Source: Palsa-1447 sp964414785
Lineage (GTDB): Bacteria > Verrucomicrobiota > Verrucomicrobiia > Opitutales > Opitutaceae
DNA length: 64,000 nt
Assembly: GCA_964414785.1 (NCBI GenBank)
Contig: CAYPXZ010000006.1
Coordinates: 62,001-126,000, forward strand
Direction: 5' to 3'
In this document: positions 52,592 through 61,103 of the stretch, piece by piece
How positions within the stretch are numbered: position 1 is the stretch's first letter
Layout of the letters: each line of letters begins with the position of its first letter
Notes under the pieces: generated by a model
What the model was told of the DNA's origin: nothing
The model's input: the letters and a program-made list of their open reading frames with translations, nothing else
Databases searched by the model: none
Position numbers and translations under genes: made by a program

Positions 52592-53815
52592 TCAGGGTGT
52601 GACCGCGTCGATGAGAATCCGCTCGAGCTCCGCGGCCATCTCGGAGCGGGTGGCGCAGCGGATGGCCGCGCCGTTGCTGGAAAGGTGGATCGTCGAGGGG
52701 AAGGCCTCCGGGCCCTCGCGCTCGGCCATGTCGTTGTGGACAACCACATCGGCCCCGGAATGTGCAAAGAGGGACTCAACCGCCCTCAACCGCGCGTCAC
52801 GTCCCTCGCCGTGCGTGAGCTTGAACGCGACGAGCTTGAGCGAGGCGTTGCGGCATCGCGACCTGAGGCCGTCCACGAGCTTGGGGTTGGGCCTGAGGCG
52901 GACGACCGGCGCCGCTGCCGAGTCGATCTTGCCTGCGGACGGGGGCTGCCCCACGCCGCCAACCTCGACGTTCGCCACGCTGAAATCGCTCACCGCCGCG
53001 CAGTGGACCACGGCGTCAAAGGGCTCCGCGGCAAGCACCCGGGTGAGGGCGGTGTCCAGGTCGGAGAAGGAGAGAAAGGTCTCCTCGCGATTCACCGTGG
53101 GAGCCTCCGCCGAGCCGCGGGCCCGCAGGAGCACGACGTCGTGGCCCTGGCGCGCGAGGCGGTCGGCGATAGCGGCCCCCGTGCTCCCCGTGCTCGAATT
53201 CGTGATCACGCGGACCCCGTCGATGGGTTCCGACGTGCCCCCGCTCGTGACCAGGACCCTAAGGCGCCGGGTCGGGCGCGCCAGCGAGGCCTCGATTGCA
53301 GCAACGATCTCGGCGGGCTCGGCCATGCGCCCCTCGCCGACCTCGCCGCATGCCGTGCGTCCTTCGCCGACGGCGATGAAGCGCACGCCCCACCGTCCGA
53401 GCCTCGTGACGGACTCCCGCGTGGCGGGATGGCTCCACATGGCCGGGTTCATGGCCGGGGCCACAAGGAAGGGCTTGGCGCGGTCGTGCGCGAGGAAGAT
53501 CGCCCCGGCGAGGTTGTCGGCGAGGCCGGCGGCGAAGCGGTTCAGCGTGTTGGCGGTTGCCGGGCACACGACGATTGCGTCAGCCCACCTGCTGACCTGG
53601 ATGTGCTCGAGCGCCGAGCCGGGCTCGAAGAGGTCGGTGAGGACCTTTTGACCGGTCAGGCCCTCCAGGGTCGCCGTGCCCACGAAGCGTAGGGCTGGCT
53701 CCGTCGCGACGGCCCGGACGCGGTGACCGAGCCGCACAAGGCGCGAGATCGCGTCGCAGGCCTTGTAGGCCGCCACGGAGCCCGTGAGGACAAAGGCGAT
53801 GTTAGAGCCGGACAT
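52592..53815 (-). CDS. coaBC: Bifunctional phosphopantothenoylcysteine decarboxylase/synthetase
   Basis: A 407-residue bifunctional enzyme. The N-terminal flavoprotein half (CoaC) has IAFVLTGSVAAYKACD at the start, the histidine in HIQVSRWADAIVVCPATANT, and the substrate clamp APAMNPAMW near residue 135. The C-terminal half (CoaB) begins at VLVTSGGTSEPIDGVRVITN near residue 190 and continues with VVHCAAVSDF. Together they turn 4'-phosphopantothenate and cysteine into 4'-phosphopantetheine. The start overlaps the end of panC by 14 bases. The NSSTGSTG stretch replaces the commoner N-x-SSG-x-x-G pattern, a small variation. Confidence 0.94.
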   Translation of the reverse strand: MSGSNIAFVLTGSVAAYKACDAISRLVRLGHRVRAVATEPALRFVGTATLEGLTGQKVLTDLFEPGSALEHIQVSRWADAIVVCPATANTLNRFAAGLADNLAGAIFLAHDRAKPFLVAPAMNPAMWSHPATRESVTRLGRWGVRFIAVGEGRTACGEVGEGRMAEPAEIVAAIEASLARPTRRLRVLVTSGGTSEPIDGVRVITNSSTGSTGAAIADRLARQGHDVVLLRARGSAEAPTVNREETFLSFSDLDTALTRVLAAEPFDAVVHCAAVSDFSVANVEVGGVGQPPSAGKIDSAAAPVVRLRPNPKLVDGLRSRCRNASLKLVAFKLTHGEGRDARLRAVESLFAHSGADVVVHNDMAEREGPEAFPSTIHLSSNGAAIRCATRSEMAAELERILIDAVTP

Positions 53816-54467
53816 TGTCGATCAGGCGGACGTCCTCAAGTCGCACGGCGCCAAGGCGCACCCCTGCGTGCTCCTGCACGTAATCCACGCCGAAGCCCTC
53901 CCTTTCGAGCGCCCGGGCCGCGGACGGGGCGTCAGCCGCCTCGCGCAGGATTCGGGGGAATGCGGCGGCGCGCGCCCGGGCCGCGGGCGAAAGCCGGCGG
54001 TTCCTCGAACTCTGGGCGACCCCGTCGGGGTCGCGCACCGTGGGGCAGGGGACGACCTCCACGGGGAGCAGGAGGGCGCGGACCAACCCCCGGACAAGCT
54101 CAAGCTGCTGGCGGTCCTTCTCCCCAAAGTAGGCCCGGTGGGGACGGACGACGTTCAGCAGCTTCAACACCACGGTGAGAACCCCGTCAAAGTGTCCGGG
54201 CCGATGAGCGCCTTCCATGAGCGTGCTGAACGAGGTCTCGGTGACGCGGTAGGCGTACCCGTCGGGGTACATTTCGGCCGGCTCGGGGGCGAGCACGTGG
54301 TCAGCCAGGCTTCCGACCAGGTCCAGGTCGGCGCCGAGCGTCCGGGGGTAGCGCTGCAGGTCGGCGGGGTCGTTGAACTGGGTGGGGTTGACGAAGATGC
54401 TCAGGACCACGCGGTCGTTCTCGGCGCGCGCCCGTTCCAGGAGGGAGCGGTGGCCCGCGTGGAGGGC
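53802..54467 (-). CDS. panC: Pantothenate synthetase, N-terminus missing in gap 2
   Basis: The visible 221 residues begin at ALHAGHRSLLERA, which normally follows the PTMG motif, so about 30 N-terminal residues are hidden in the N run. Diagnostic sequence includes SIFVNPTQFNDPADLQRYPRT (quoted in part), VLTVVLKLLNVVRPHRAYFGEKD, and SSRNRRLSPAARARAAAFP. The enzyme joins pantoate and beta-alanine. The C-terminus reads VRLIDNVRL and overlaps the coaBC start. An open frame continues through the Ns into panB, but that does not demonstrate a fusion. Confidence 0.93.
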   Translation of the reverse strand, partial: ALHAGHRSLLERARAENDRVVLSIFVNPTQFNDPADLQRYPRTLGADLDLVGSLADHVLAPEPAEMYPDGYAYRVTETSFSTLMEGAHRPGHFDGVLTVVLKLLNVVRPHRAYFGEKDRQQLELVRGLVRALLLPVEVVPCPTVRDPDGVAQSSRNRRLSPAARARAAAFPRILREAADAPSAARALEREGFGVDYVQEHAGVRLGAVRLEDVRLIDNVRL

Positions 54468-54567
54468 NNNNNNNNNNNNNNNNNNNNNNNNNNNNNNNNN
54501 NNNNNNNNNNNNNNNNNNNNNNNNNNNNNNNNNNNNNNNNNNNNNNNNNNNNNNNNNNNNNNNNNNN
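54468..54567. other. 100-N scaffold gap inside the panB-panC junction
   Basis: A 100-N run of nominal size. Its flanks share no repeat. It should hide the last roughly 45 residues of PanB and the first roughly 30 residues of PanC (by comparison with E. coli lengths), which needs more than 100 bases. Confidence 0.95.
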
Positions 54568-55229
54568 AGGCCGAGCAGGTCATGGAGGACGAGCACCTGC
54601 CCGTCGCAGCCCGCCCCGGCGCCGATGCCGATGGTCGGGGCGCGCAGGGTCGCGGTGACCTCGCGCGCGAGCGCCTGGGGGATGCATTCGAGGACGATCG
54701 CGAAGACACCGGCGCCCTCAAGCGCCGCGGCGTCGCCGCGCAGCTGGCCGGCCGCCTTCGCGTCCCTGGCCTGCACCTTGAATCCACCGAACCCCCTGAC
54801 CCATTGGGGAGTCAGTCCCAGGTGGCCCATGACCGGGATCCCGGACTCGATCAGGTGGCGTATCACGTGCGCGTGGCCGCGGGCCCCCTCGACCTTCACG
54901 GCGTGGGCGCCCGCACGCAGCAGCATCGCCGCGCAATCTAGGGCGTGCGCCTCGCCCTTGCGGGCGGCGAGGAAGGGCATGTCGGCCACGATGAACTTCG
55001 CGGGCGCGCCGCGGGCGACCGCGCGGGTGTGCATCGCCATGATCTCCGGCGTCGCGCCGAGCGTGTCCTTTTCGCCGTGTACGACCATCATGGCGCTGTC
55101 GCCCACGAGCAGGCAGTCGACATCGGTGTCGGCAAGGAGTCTCGCGGACCAGGCGTCATAGGCCGTGACCATGACGATCTTCTCCCCGGCGGCCTTTGCG
55201 GCGCCGAATCCGTCCACCGAGGCGATCAT
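54568..55229 (-). CDS. panB: Ketopantoate hydroxymethyltransferase, C-terminus missing in gap 2
   Basis: About 220 residues of PanB, which adds a hydroxymethyl group to 2-oxoisovalerate. The metal site and substrate marks are MVTAYDAWSARLLAD near residue 20, LLVGDSAMMVVHGEKDTLG near 36, FIVADMPFLAARKGEA near 76, and KVEGARGHAHVIRHLIESGI near 105. GHLGLTPQW and the GIGAGAGCDGQVLVLHD stretch near 205 follow. The ATG at 55229 (MIASVDGFGAAKAAGEKIVM) is preferred; longer open frames upstream have no conserved residues. It is the first gene of the panB-panC-coaBC-coaX operon. Confidence 0.93.
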
Positions 55230-55571
55230 CGCCCGGCCGGCCGTTTCTGGGTTCCCGAGGGCTGTCACACCGCCTCCGCAGTTTCCCATCGATGGAAAAC
55301 CTGCGGACCGGCGAGGGTGGACGGGGGTGCTTTTCGCATGGCGATAGAGCCTCGTTGTCCGAAGGGCATGGGCATGGGTCTTTGAAGTGTCCGGTCGCGA
55401 TCGTGTTCGCGCTAGACGCCAGAACGGATCGCCGCATTCCCGGCCGACCGCAACCCCAAATCCAATAATTTTCCCCATGTTCCGGAGCCCCGAGGTGCGC
55501 CGGAAAGAGCATTTCACTCGCCTATGCGGTCGGGCCTAGGGTAGTCAGGTTCCCCAACCCGCCCCCATCCC
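55230..55571. other. Divergent region between panB and the GT9 gene
   Basis: A 342-base stretch that must hold both promoters. On the panB side it contains an imperfect hairpin, 55276-55306, whose arms are CCGCAG/CTGCGG and TTTCC/GGAAA with a 2-base bulge and a 7-base loop. No gene, riboswitch core or clear promoter hexamers are seen. Confidence 0.4.
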
Positions 55572-56825
55572 TTGAAAAGATTCTCCAGCGAGGCGCGCAC
55601 GCTCCAGTGGATCGACCGTTGGGTCGGCTCGCCGGTGTGCATGCTGCTGACGCTTCTCAGGCGGGCCGGGGATCTCCTGGGTGGCAGGGGGCCCGGCGGG
55701 CCGGTACGGAGCATCCTCTTTCTCAAGCTTGCCGAGCAGGGCTCCACGGTGCTCGCCCATGAGGCGGTCCGCCAGGCGGTGGAGCGGGTCGGCCGCGGAA
55801 ACGTCCATTTCCTCGTGTTCGAGGAGAACCGGTTTGTCGTCGACCTGATCGGGCTCGTGCCCCCGGCGAACGTGTTCACGATCCGCACCCGGTCGGCCGC
55901 CTCCATGGCAGCGAGCGCCCTCGGGGTCCTCTCCGCCATCCGCAGGAGGCGCTTCGACGCCTGCATCGACATGGAGTTCTTCGCCCGCTTCTCGGCGGCG
56001 ATCGCCTACCTGACCGGCGCTCGAAACCGGGTCGGCTTTCACGTCTATTTCGGCGAGGGCCCCTACCGGGGCGACCTCATGACCCACCGCGTCCTCTACA
56101 ACGCGCACCTGCACACGAGCCGCACGTTCACAAGCCTCGTCCTTGCGCTCGACGCAGACCCCGCCCGCTTCCCGACCCTGGGTGTCGTGCCCCCGGTCAG
56201 CCCGCCGCTGCCGGAGTTCAGGCCCCGGCCCGAGGAGGCTCCCGAGTTGCTTCGGATGCTGGCCGAGCTGGGGGTCCCCCGGGGGGCCCGGCTCATCGTG
56301 CTCAATGCCAACGCGGGCGACATGCTTCCCCTTCGCAGGTGGGACCCGGCCAACTACGTGGCGCTGGCGGAGAGGCTCCTTTCCGATTTCCCGGGGGCCT
56401 GGGCGGTGTTCACGGGCTCCCCCGAGGAGGCCCCCAGAATCGCGGAGATTGCCCGCTCGGTCGGCTCCCCAAGGAGCGTGTGCATCGCAGGGCGCACGAC
56501 GCTGCGCCAGCTCGTCGTCCTTTTCGGGCTGGCGGAGGTCCTTGTGACGAACGACAGCGGCCCCGCCCATTTCGCGGCGCTGACGGGGATCGACGTCGTC
56601 GCGCTCTTCGGTCCGGAGACGCCGCTCCTCTTCGCGGCCCCGGGACCCAGGAACCATGCCGTTTGGGCGGGGATCGCGTGCAGCCCCTGCGTCAATGCGT
56701 TCAACAACCGCCAGACCGCCTGTCGGGACAACGTGTGCATGAAGGCCATCTCCGTGGACCAGGTCCACGGGATTGTCGTCGGGATCCTGAACTCGCGCGC
56801 TGCGGCCGCGGCCTCGAAAGGCTGA
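55572..56825 (+). CDS. Glycosyltransferase family 9 (heptosyltransferase-like)
   Basis: A 417-residue cytoplasmic glycosyltransferase of family GT9, the type that builds lipopolysaccharide cores. Conserved parts are SILFLKLAEQGSTVLAHEAV near residue 47, RRRFDACIDMEFFARFSA near 123, IVLNANAGDMLPLRRWDPAN near 240, and the donor-site block EVLVTNDSGPAHFAALTGI near 322, then VALFGPETPLLF. A cysteine-rich stretch (CSPCVNAFNNRQTACRDNVCM) near residue 368 is typical of the group (quoted in part). Translation starts at a TTG at 55572. It faces GH29 on the opposite strand with nine bases between stops. Confidence 0.87.
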   Translation: MKRFSSEARTLQWIDRWVGSPVCMLLTLLRRAGDLLGGRGPGGPVRSILFLKLAEQGSTVLAHEAVRQAVERVGRGNVHFLVFEENRFVVDLIGLVPPANVFTIRTRSAASMAASALGVLSAIRRRRFDACIDMEFFARFSAAIAYLTGARNRVGFHVYFGEGPYRGDLMTHRVLYNAHLHTSRTFTSLVLALDADPARFPTLGVVPPVSPPLPEFRPRPEEAPELLRMLAELGVPRGARLIVLNANAGDMLPLRRWDPANYVALAERLLSDFPGAWAVFTGSPEEAPRIAEIARSVGSPRSVCIAGRTTLRQLVVLFGLAEVLVTNDSGPAHFAALTGIDVVALFGPETPLLFAAPGPRNHAVWAGIACSPCVNAFNNRQTACRDNVCMKAISVDQVHGIVVGILNSRAAAAASKG

Positions 56826-56834
56826 GCTTCCGGG

Positions 56835-58421
56835 TCAGGTCGCGCCCCGGATCCGGAACGCGACCGCGTGGCTTGAGGGCAGCTTGTCGGGGATTTCGAT
56901 CGTGAGGCCCGCCCGGTCCTGCGACCAGGCGATCTTGCCGTCGTGCCCTACCAGCTCGACGCTCGAGACCCGGCCCACCTTGAGCGCGGTGTCGAGCGCA
57001 AGGGAGCGAATGACGGAGCGGAACTCGGGCTTGCCCATGACGAAGGCGTAGAGGACGTCGCCCTTCGTCGTGAAGCGGACGTCGTTGGCGTCGAGTGCGC
57101 GCCTCGAGCTCTCGTTGAAGGTCTTCGACTTCTGCTCGGCCGGCTGGTCGGGCGCACCCTCGCCGAACTTCTTCCAGGGGCGGGTGCCATGGATCCCCTC
57201 GCCGTTGACCCCCATCCAGGCTGTGATCTCGTCCACGACCGCGAGCTCCTCGAAATCGGGCATACCGCTCGCCGGAAGGGGGACGTTGAGCATCAGGTTC
57301 CCGTTCTTGCTCACGATGTCGACCAGCATGTCGATGACGACCTTCGGGGTCTTGTAGCGGGCCCCGCGCTTGTAGTGCCATTCGCCGATGCAGGTGTCGG
57401 TCTGCCACGGGCGTGGCAGGATGTCGTCGAGGACGCCGCGCTCGCGGTCGAGGACGCACGTTCCCATCTCGCTGTCGCGGTCCCGCTTCGAGAAGTACAC
57501 GGCGTCGACCTTCCCCGCGTTGCGCCGGGCGCTGACGTTGTAGAGATGCGAGACGACCGAGTAGCCGTATTCCTGGAAGGGCAGGGATCCGTCCGAGTAC
57601 AGGAAGTCGGGCTCGTGCTGGTCGATGAGGTCGGTGACCCGGTCGTGCCAGTGGCGCTTCCACCAGTTGGGGATGTTGTCCTCGTTCCAGGGCAGGTCCG
57701 GCGCGGACCAGATGTCGTCCGAGTCCACGTAGAGGTCCTTCGACTCCGGGCTCGCGCCATCGTACGGAACGCCCGCGAGGGGCCCCGTCGCGTCGGAGCC
57801 GTGGGCGACCGAGTACCACTTGTAGGTGATCCAGAGGTGCTCGCTGATGCCGAACCGCAGGCCCTCGTCGCGCGCCGCCTTGCGCCAGGCTCCGACGATG
57901 TCGATCCCCGGGCCCATGTTGACGGCGTTCCACCGGTTATGCTTCGAGTTCCACAGGTCGAAGTTGTCGTGATGGACCCCCATCGTCATGAAGTACTTGG
58001 CGCCCGCCTTCTTGTACCTGCGGATGAGCGCCGCGGCGTCGAACTTCTCCGCCTTCCACTGGGGAATCGTGTCCTTCATGCCGAACTTCGAGGGGTGGCC
58101 GTAGTGGTCGACGTGGTAGTTGTACTGGTCGGTCCCCTGCATGTACATGAGGCGGGCGTACCAGTCGCCGTACTCCACCGCGGACTGGGGGCCCCAGTGG
58201 GCCCACATCCCGAACTTCGCGTCCCTGAACCAGTCCGGCACCCCGTAGCCCTCGAGGGACGCGCGGGTGGCCTTGAAGGGGCCGTCCTCGGGGACGATCC
58301 CGGGGGGCACCCTGGGGTCCGTGGCCGGTGCGGGGTCCGCGGCGAGCGCCGGGCGCCGAAGCCCGATCGCCGGGATGGCCCCGGCCATGATGCCGAGCGC
58401 AGTCCGTCTTGAGATCTTCAT
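56835..58421 (-). CDS. Alpha-L-fucosidase (GH29)
   Basis: A 528-residue enzyme with a Tat-type leader (MKISRRTALGIMAGAIPAIG), so it is exported. GH29 marks include FGMWAHWGPQSAVEYGDWY near residue 70, MTMGVHHDNFDLWNSKHNRW near 145, and the nucleophile Asp277 in PDFLYSDGSLPFQEYG. The WYSVAHGSD loop and C-terminal beta domain are present. It should release alpha-L-fucose from glycans. It follows the GH27 gene by only seven bases on the same strand, so the two form an operon. Confidence 0.93.
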   Translation of the reverse strand: MKISRRTALGIMAGAIPAIGLRRPALAADPAPATDPRVPPGIVPEDGPFKATRASLEGYGVPDWFRDAKFGMWAHWGPQSAVEYGDWYARLMYMQGTDQYNYHVDHYGHPSKFGMKDTIPQWKAEKFDAAALIRRYKKAGAKYFMTMGVHHDNFDLWNSKHNRWNAVNMGPGIDIVGAWRKAARDEGLRFGISEHLWITYKWYSVAHGSDATGPLAGVPYDGASPESKDLYVDSDDIWSAPDLPWNEDNIPNWWKRHWHDRVTDLIDQHEPDFLYSDGSLPFQEYGYSVVSHLYNVSARRNAGKVDAVYFSKRDRDSEMGTCVLDRERGVLDDILPRPWQTDTCIGEWHYKRGARYKTPKVVIDMLVDIVSKNGNLMLNVPLPASGMPDFEELAVVDEITAWMGVNGEGIHGTRPWKKFGEGAPDQPAEQKSKTFNESSRRALDANDVRFTTKGDVLYAFVMGKPEFRSVIRSLALDTALKVGRVSSVELVGHDGKIAWSQDRAGLTIEIPDKLPSSHAVAFRIRGAT

Positions 58422-58428
58422 GGGAGGG

Positions 58429-59610
58429 TCAGGTTCCTGGCTTGAGGCGGAAGAGCATCACGTCGTGGGAGTCGACCGTCGCGGTGTGCAGGTCCATCGC
58501 GTTGCCCGCGGGCTTGCCGGCCCATACGTCCGTCACGTCATAGTACTGCTCCGTCAGGAAGGTGAGCTCGTGCATGTCGAGCGTGAGCTTGGCGGGCGCG
58601 TCGCCCGTGTTGAGCACGCAAACCGCCCATTCCTTGTTCGAGAGCTCCTTGGCCCAGATCTCCTTGTCCTTGTCGACCCGGAACCGGAAGCCCTGGTGCC
58701 CCGCGGGGTCCTGGTCGATCGCGATCGCGCCCTTGCCCGTGAGGATCGCGGCGATCTCCGGGGTCATCTGGCGCACGTCGTTGCCCGCGATGAGCGGGGC
58801 CGCGAGCATGCACCATAGGCTGAAATGGGCCCGCGACTCGGCGACCGTCATGCCCTTGGCTCCGACCTCGAGCATGTCGGGGTCGTTCCAGTGCCCGGGG
58901 CCCGCGTACTTCTCAAGCCCGACGTTCTGGTCGAGGAGCTCCTTCCATCCGTGCTCCCACTTGTTCTTGACCGAGCCCTTGTAGGACGGCCCGATGTCAC
59001 CGGTCGTGCGCCACAGGTGCCCGACGGGCTCGGCCCACAGCCACGGCTGGTTCTGGCCCCACTCGCAAAGGCTGAAGACGATGGGCCTCTTCGCCTCCTT
59101 GAGCGCGTCGCTCATGATCCGGTAGGACTCGGGCCCGTTTGCGGTGCCGTGGTTGCACCAGTCGTACTTGAAGTAGTCGACGCCCCACGATGCGTAGGTG
59201 CGCGCGTCCTGGAACTCATGGCCGCGGCCGCCGGGGTAGCCGCCGCAGGTGAGGGAGCCCGCGCAGCCGTACATCCCGAACTTAAGTCCCTTGGAATGGA
59301 GGTAGTCGCCGAGCGCCTTCATGCCGCTCGGGAATTTGACGGGGTCGGCGACCAGGTTGCCGTTCTCGTCCCGCTCCTTTTTCGACCAGCAATCGTCGAC
59401 GACTACGTAGACGTAGCCCGCGTCGCGCATGCCGTTGGCGACCATCGCGTCGGCGGTCTGCTTGACGAGCGTCTCGTTGCAGTCGGCCGCGAACGAGTTC
59501 CACGTGTTCCATCCCATCGGGGGAGTGAGGGCGAGGCCCTCGAACTTGTCGGCCAGCGCGGCGCTGGTGGTTAGGGCCAAGCAGGCGAGGAGGCAGGGCA
59601 GTCTTTTCAT
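58429..59610 (-). CDS. Alpha-galactosidase (GH27)
   Basis: A 393-residue secreted enzyme with a signal peptide (MKRLPCLLACLALTTSAALA). GH27 motifs are PPMGWNTWNSFAADCNETLV near residue 30, VDDCWSKKERDENG near 71, and the nucleophile Asp150 in YFKYDWCNHGTA. The likely acid/base is Asp205 in WRTTGDIGPSYK, and PGHWNDPDMLEVG follows near residue 238. The C-terminal antiparallel beta domain is complete. It should remove terminal alpha-galactose. A longer upstream open frame is not used. It is transcribed just before the GH29 gene. Confidence 0.93.
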   Translation of the reverse strand: MKRLPCLLACLALTTSAALADKFEGLALTPPMGWNTWNSFAADCNETLVKQTADAMVANGMRDAGYVYVVVDDCWSKKERDENGNLVADPVKFPSGMKALGDYLHSKGLKFGMYGCAGSLTCGGYPGGRGHEFQDARTYASWGVDYFKYDWCNHGTANGPESYRIMSDALKEAKRPIVFSLCEWGQNQPWLWAEPVGHLWRTTGDIGPSYKGSVKNKWEHGWKELLDQNVGLEKYAGPGHWNDPDMLEVGAKGMTVAESRAHFSLWCMLAAPLIAGNDVRQMTPEIAAILTGKGAIAIDQDPAGHQGFRFRVDKDKEIWAKELSNKEWAVCVLNTGDAPAKLTLDMHELTFLTEQYYDVTDVWAGKPAGNAMDLHTATVDSHDVMLFRLKPGT

Positions 59611-59701
59611 CGGTTGGGGGTGGGGACGCCGGCCCGGACATGGGCCGGTAGAGGCTACCACTGTGCCATTCGACGGGGCCAAGTCCAGCCCGGCCTGCCG
59701 A

Positions 59702-60157
59702 TCAGGGAAGCTTCGACTGGATCAGCTTGCTGACCGCGGAAAAGTCGATGAGCGCAGCCTCGGGCCTCTTCTTTAATGCCGCCATGACCTTGCCCATGTC
59801 CTTGCGGGAGGCGGCACCGGCCTCCTTGATGGCGTCGGCCACGAGGGCGTCGAGCTGAGCGCCCTCGATCCCCTTGGGCAGGTACTTCTCGAGCAGGCGG
59901 ATCTCGACCTCGTTTGCGCTGACCAGGTCGGCCCTTGCGCCCTTCTCAAACTCGAGCTTCGCGTCGGCGAGGTTCTTGACGGCCTTGCGCAGCGTCGCGA
60001 CGACCAGGGCGTCGTCGATGGGCTTGGAGAGGTCCATCGATGCGCGCTGGACCGCGGCGTCCGCGGTGCGCAGCGAGGTGGCGGTCGCCGAGTCCCGGGC
60101 CTTCATGGCGGTGACGATGTCGGCTCTCAGTTGTTCGTAGGTCGTGGGCATTGCCAT
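59702..60157 (-). CDS. GatB/YqeY domain protein
   Basis: A 151-residue cytoplasmic protein made of the GatB/YqeY tail domain. Conserved pieces are TTYEQLRADIVTAMKARDSA at the start, the LEKYLPKGIEGAQLDALVAD region near residue 90, and DMGKVMAALKKRPEAALIDF near 122. Such proteins resemble the tRNA-binding tail of GatB and are proposed to act in tRNA-dependent steps, but their role is not settled. It is 91 bases upstream of the GH27 gene, so co-transcription is possible. Confidence 0.9.
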   Translation of the reverse strand: MAMPTTYEQLRADIVTAMKARDSATATSLRTADAAVQRASMDLSKPIDDALVVATLRKAVKNLADAKLEFEKGARADLVSANEVEIRLLEKYLPKGIEGAQLDALVADAIKEAGAASRKDMGKVMAALKKRPEAALIDFSAVSKLIQSKLP

Positions 60158-60355
60158 ATAGGGAGGCATTTGCGCGGTATTCGCAACACCGGCCCACGCA
60201 ACCTTCCCATCCATGAGCCCGCAAGTCATTTGGATTCAAGGCGATGCCCAGAAGCGGGTCCCCGCACCGGGGGCCGCGGCCAGGATTGCGGGGCGATGTT
60301 CGCCACCCGGGAATTCCCCATCGCAGCCTTCTCCGCCCGGCGGGTCGGCCGGGGC

Positions 60356-61057
60356 CTAACGCCACCGCCCGACGATGCCGGGCAGGTCGCGCAGGCAGGA
60401 CGCCCTAAAGAACCGGCCATCGTCGGAAGGCGGCGTCTCGGCGTGCTCGTGGCCCCACGTGATCCTGTAGGGTACGTGGACGCCCGACCCGCCAAGTCCG
60501 AGGACGGGCAGGATGTCGGACTTCACCGAGTTGCCGACCATGAGGAACTTCACCGGATCGATCCCGTGCCGGGCAAAGATCCTCTCGTAGGTGCGCGCAT
60601 CCTTCTCTGAAACGATCTCAATCGCCTCGAAGTGCCGTGCGATCCCCGACTTCGAGACCTTCCGCTCCTGGTCCCTGAGGTCGCCCTTCGTGATGAGGAT
60701 CAGCCGGTGGGCCGGGGCCAGGGCCTCAAGGACTTCAACGGCCCCGTCGAGGAGTTCGACGGGATGGTCGAGCATCTCGCGGCCGAGCGCGATCAGCTCC
60801 CGCAATTCGGCCGTGCTGACCTTCCCATCCGTCAGCTCGATCGCGGTCTCTATGGACGAAAGCATGAACCCCTTTATCCCGTAGCCGTAGAGGTCGAGGT
60901 TGCGCATCTCGGTGGCGAAGAGCGCCCGCTCGACCGTCGCCGCGTCGTGGTACCGGGCGAGCAGGGTGTAGTAGCGCTCGTGGACATCCTCGAAGATGTT
61001 CTCGTTGTGCCAGAGCGTGTCGTCGGCATCGAAGCCTATGCAGAGGTCCTTGGTCAT
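60356..61057 (-). CDS. HAD-family hydrolase
   Basis: A 233-residue phosphatase-type HAD protein. Motif I is CIGFDADDTLWHNENIFED with the nucleophile Asp10 and Asp12. A helical cap follows (YYTLLARYHDAATVERALFA), then motif II LILITKGDLRDQERK and the motif III/IV region FLMVGNSVKSDILPVLGLGG. Such proteins usually remove phosphate from a small metabolite. It is the last member of the minus-strand run mutarotase-lactonase-HAD, 46 bases after the lactonase stop. A sugar phosphate would fit the context, but the substrate is not known. Confidence 0.88.
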   Translation of the reverse strand: MTKDLCIGFDADDTLWHNENIFEDVHERYYTLLARYHDAATVERALFATEMRNLDLYGYGIKGFMLSSIETAIELTDGKVSTAELRELIALGREMLDHPVELLDGAVEVLEALAPAHRLILITKGDLRDQERKVSKSGIARHFEAIEIVSEKDARTYERIFARHGIDPVKFLMVGNSVKSDILPVLGLGGSGVHVPYRITWGHEHAETPPSDDGRFFRASCLRDLPGIVGRWR

Positions 61058-61103
61058 TTGTCGCGCAGCCTGATGGGGAACGAACGCATGGCAGCCCGGG
61101 CCC

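Noticed and set aside
53802..55517. One continuous frame joining panB and panC through the Ns
   Set aside because: The N run imposes no stops, so continuity is not evidence; each protein lacks its normal end at the gap.
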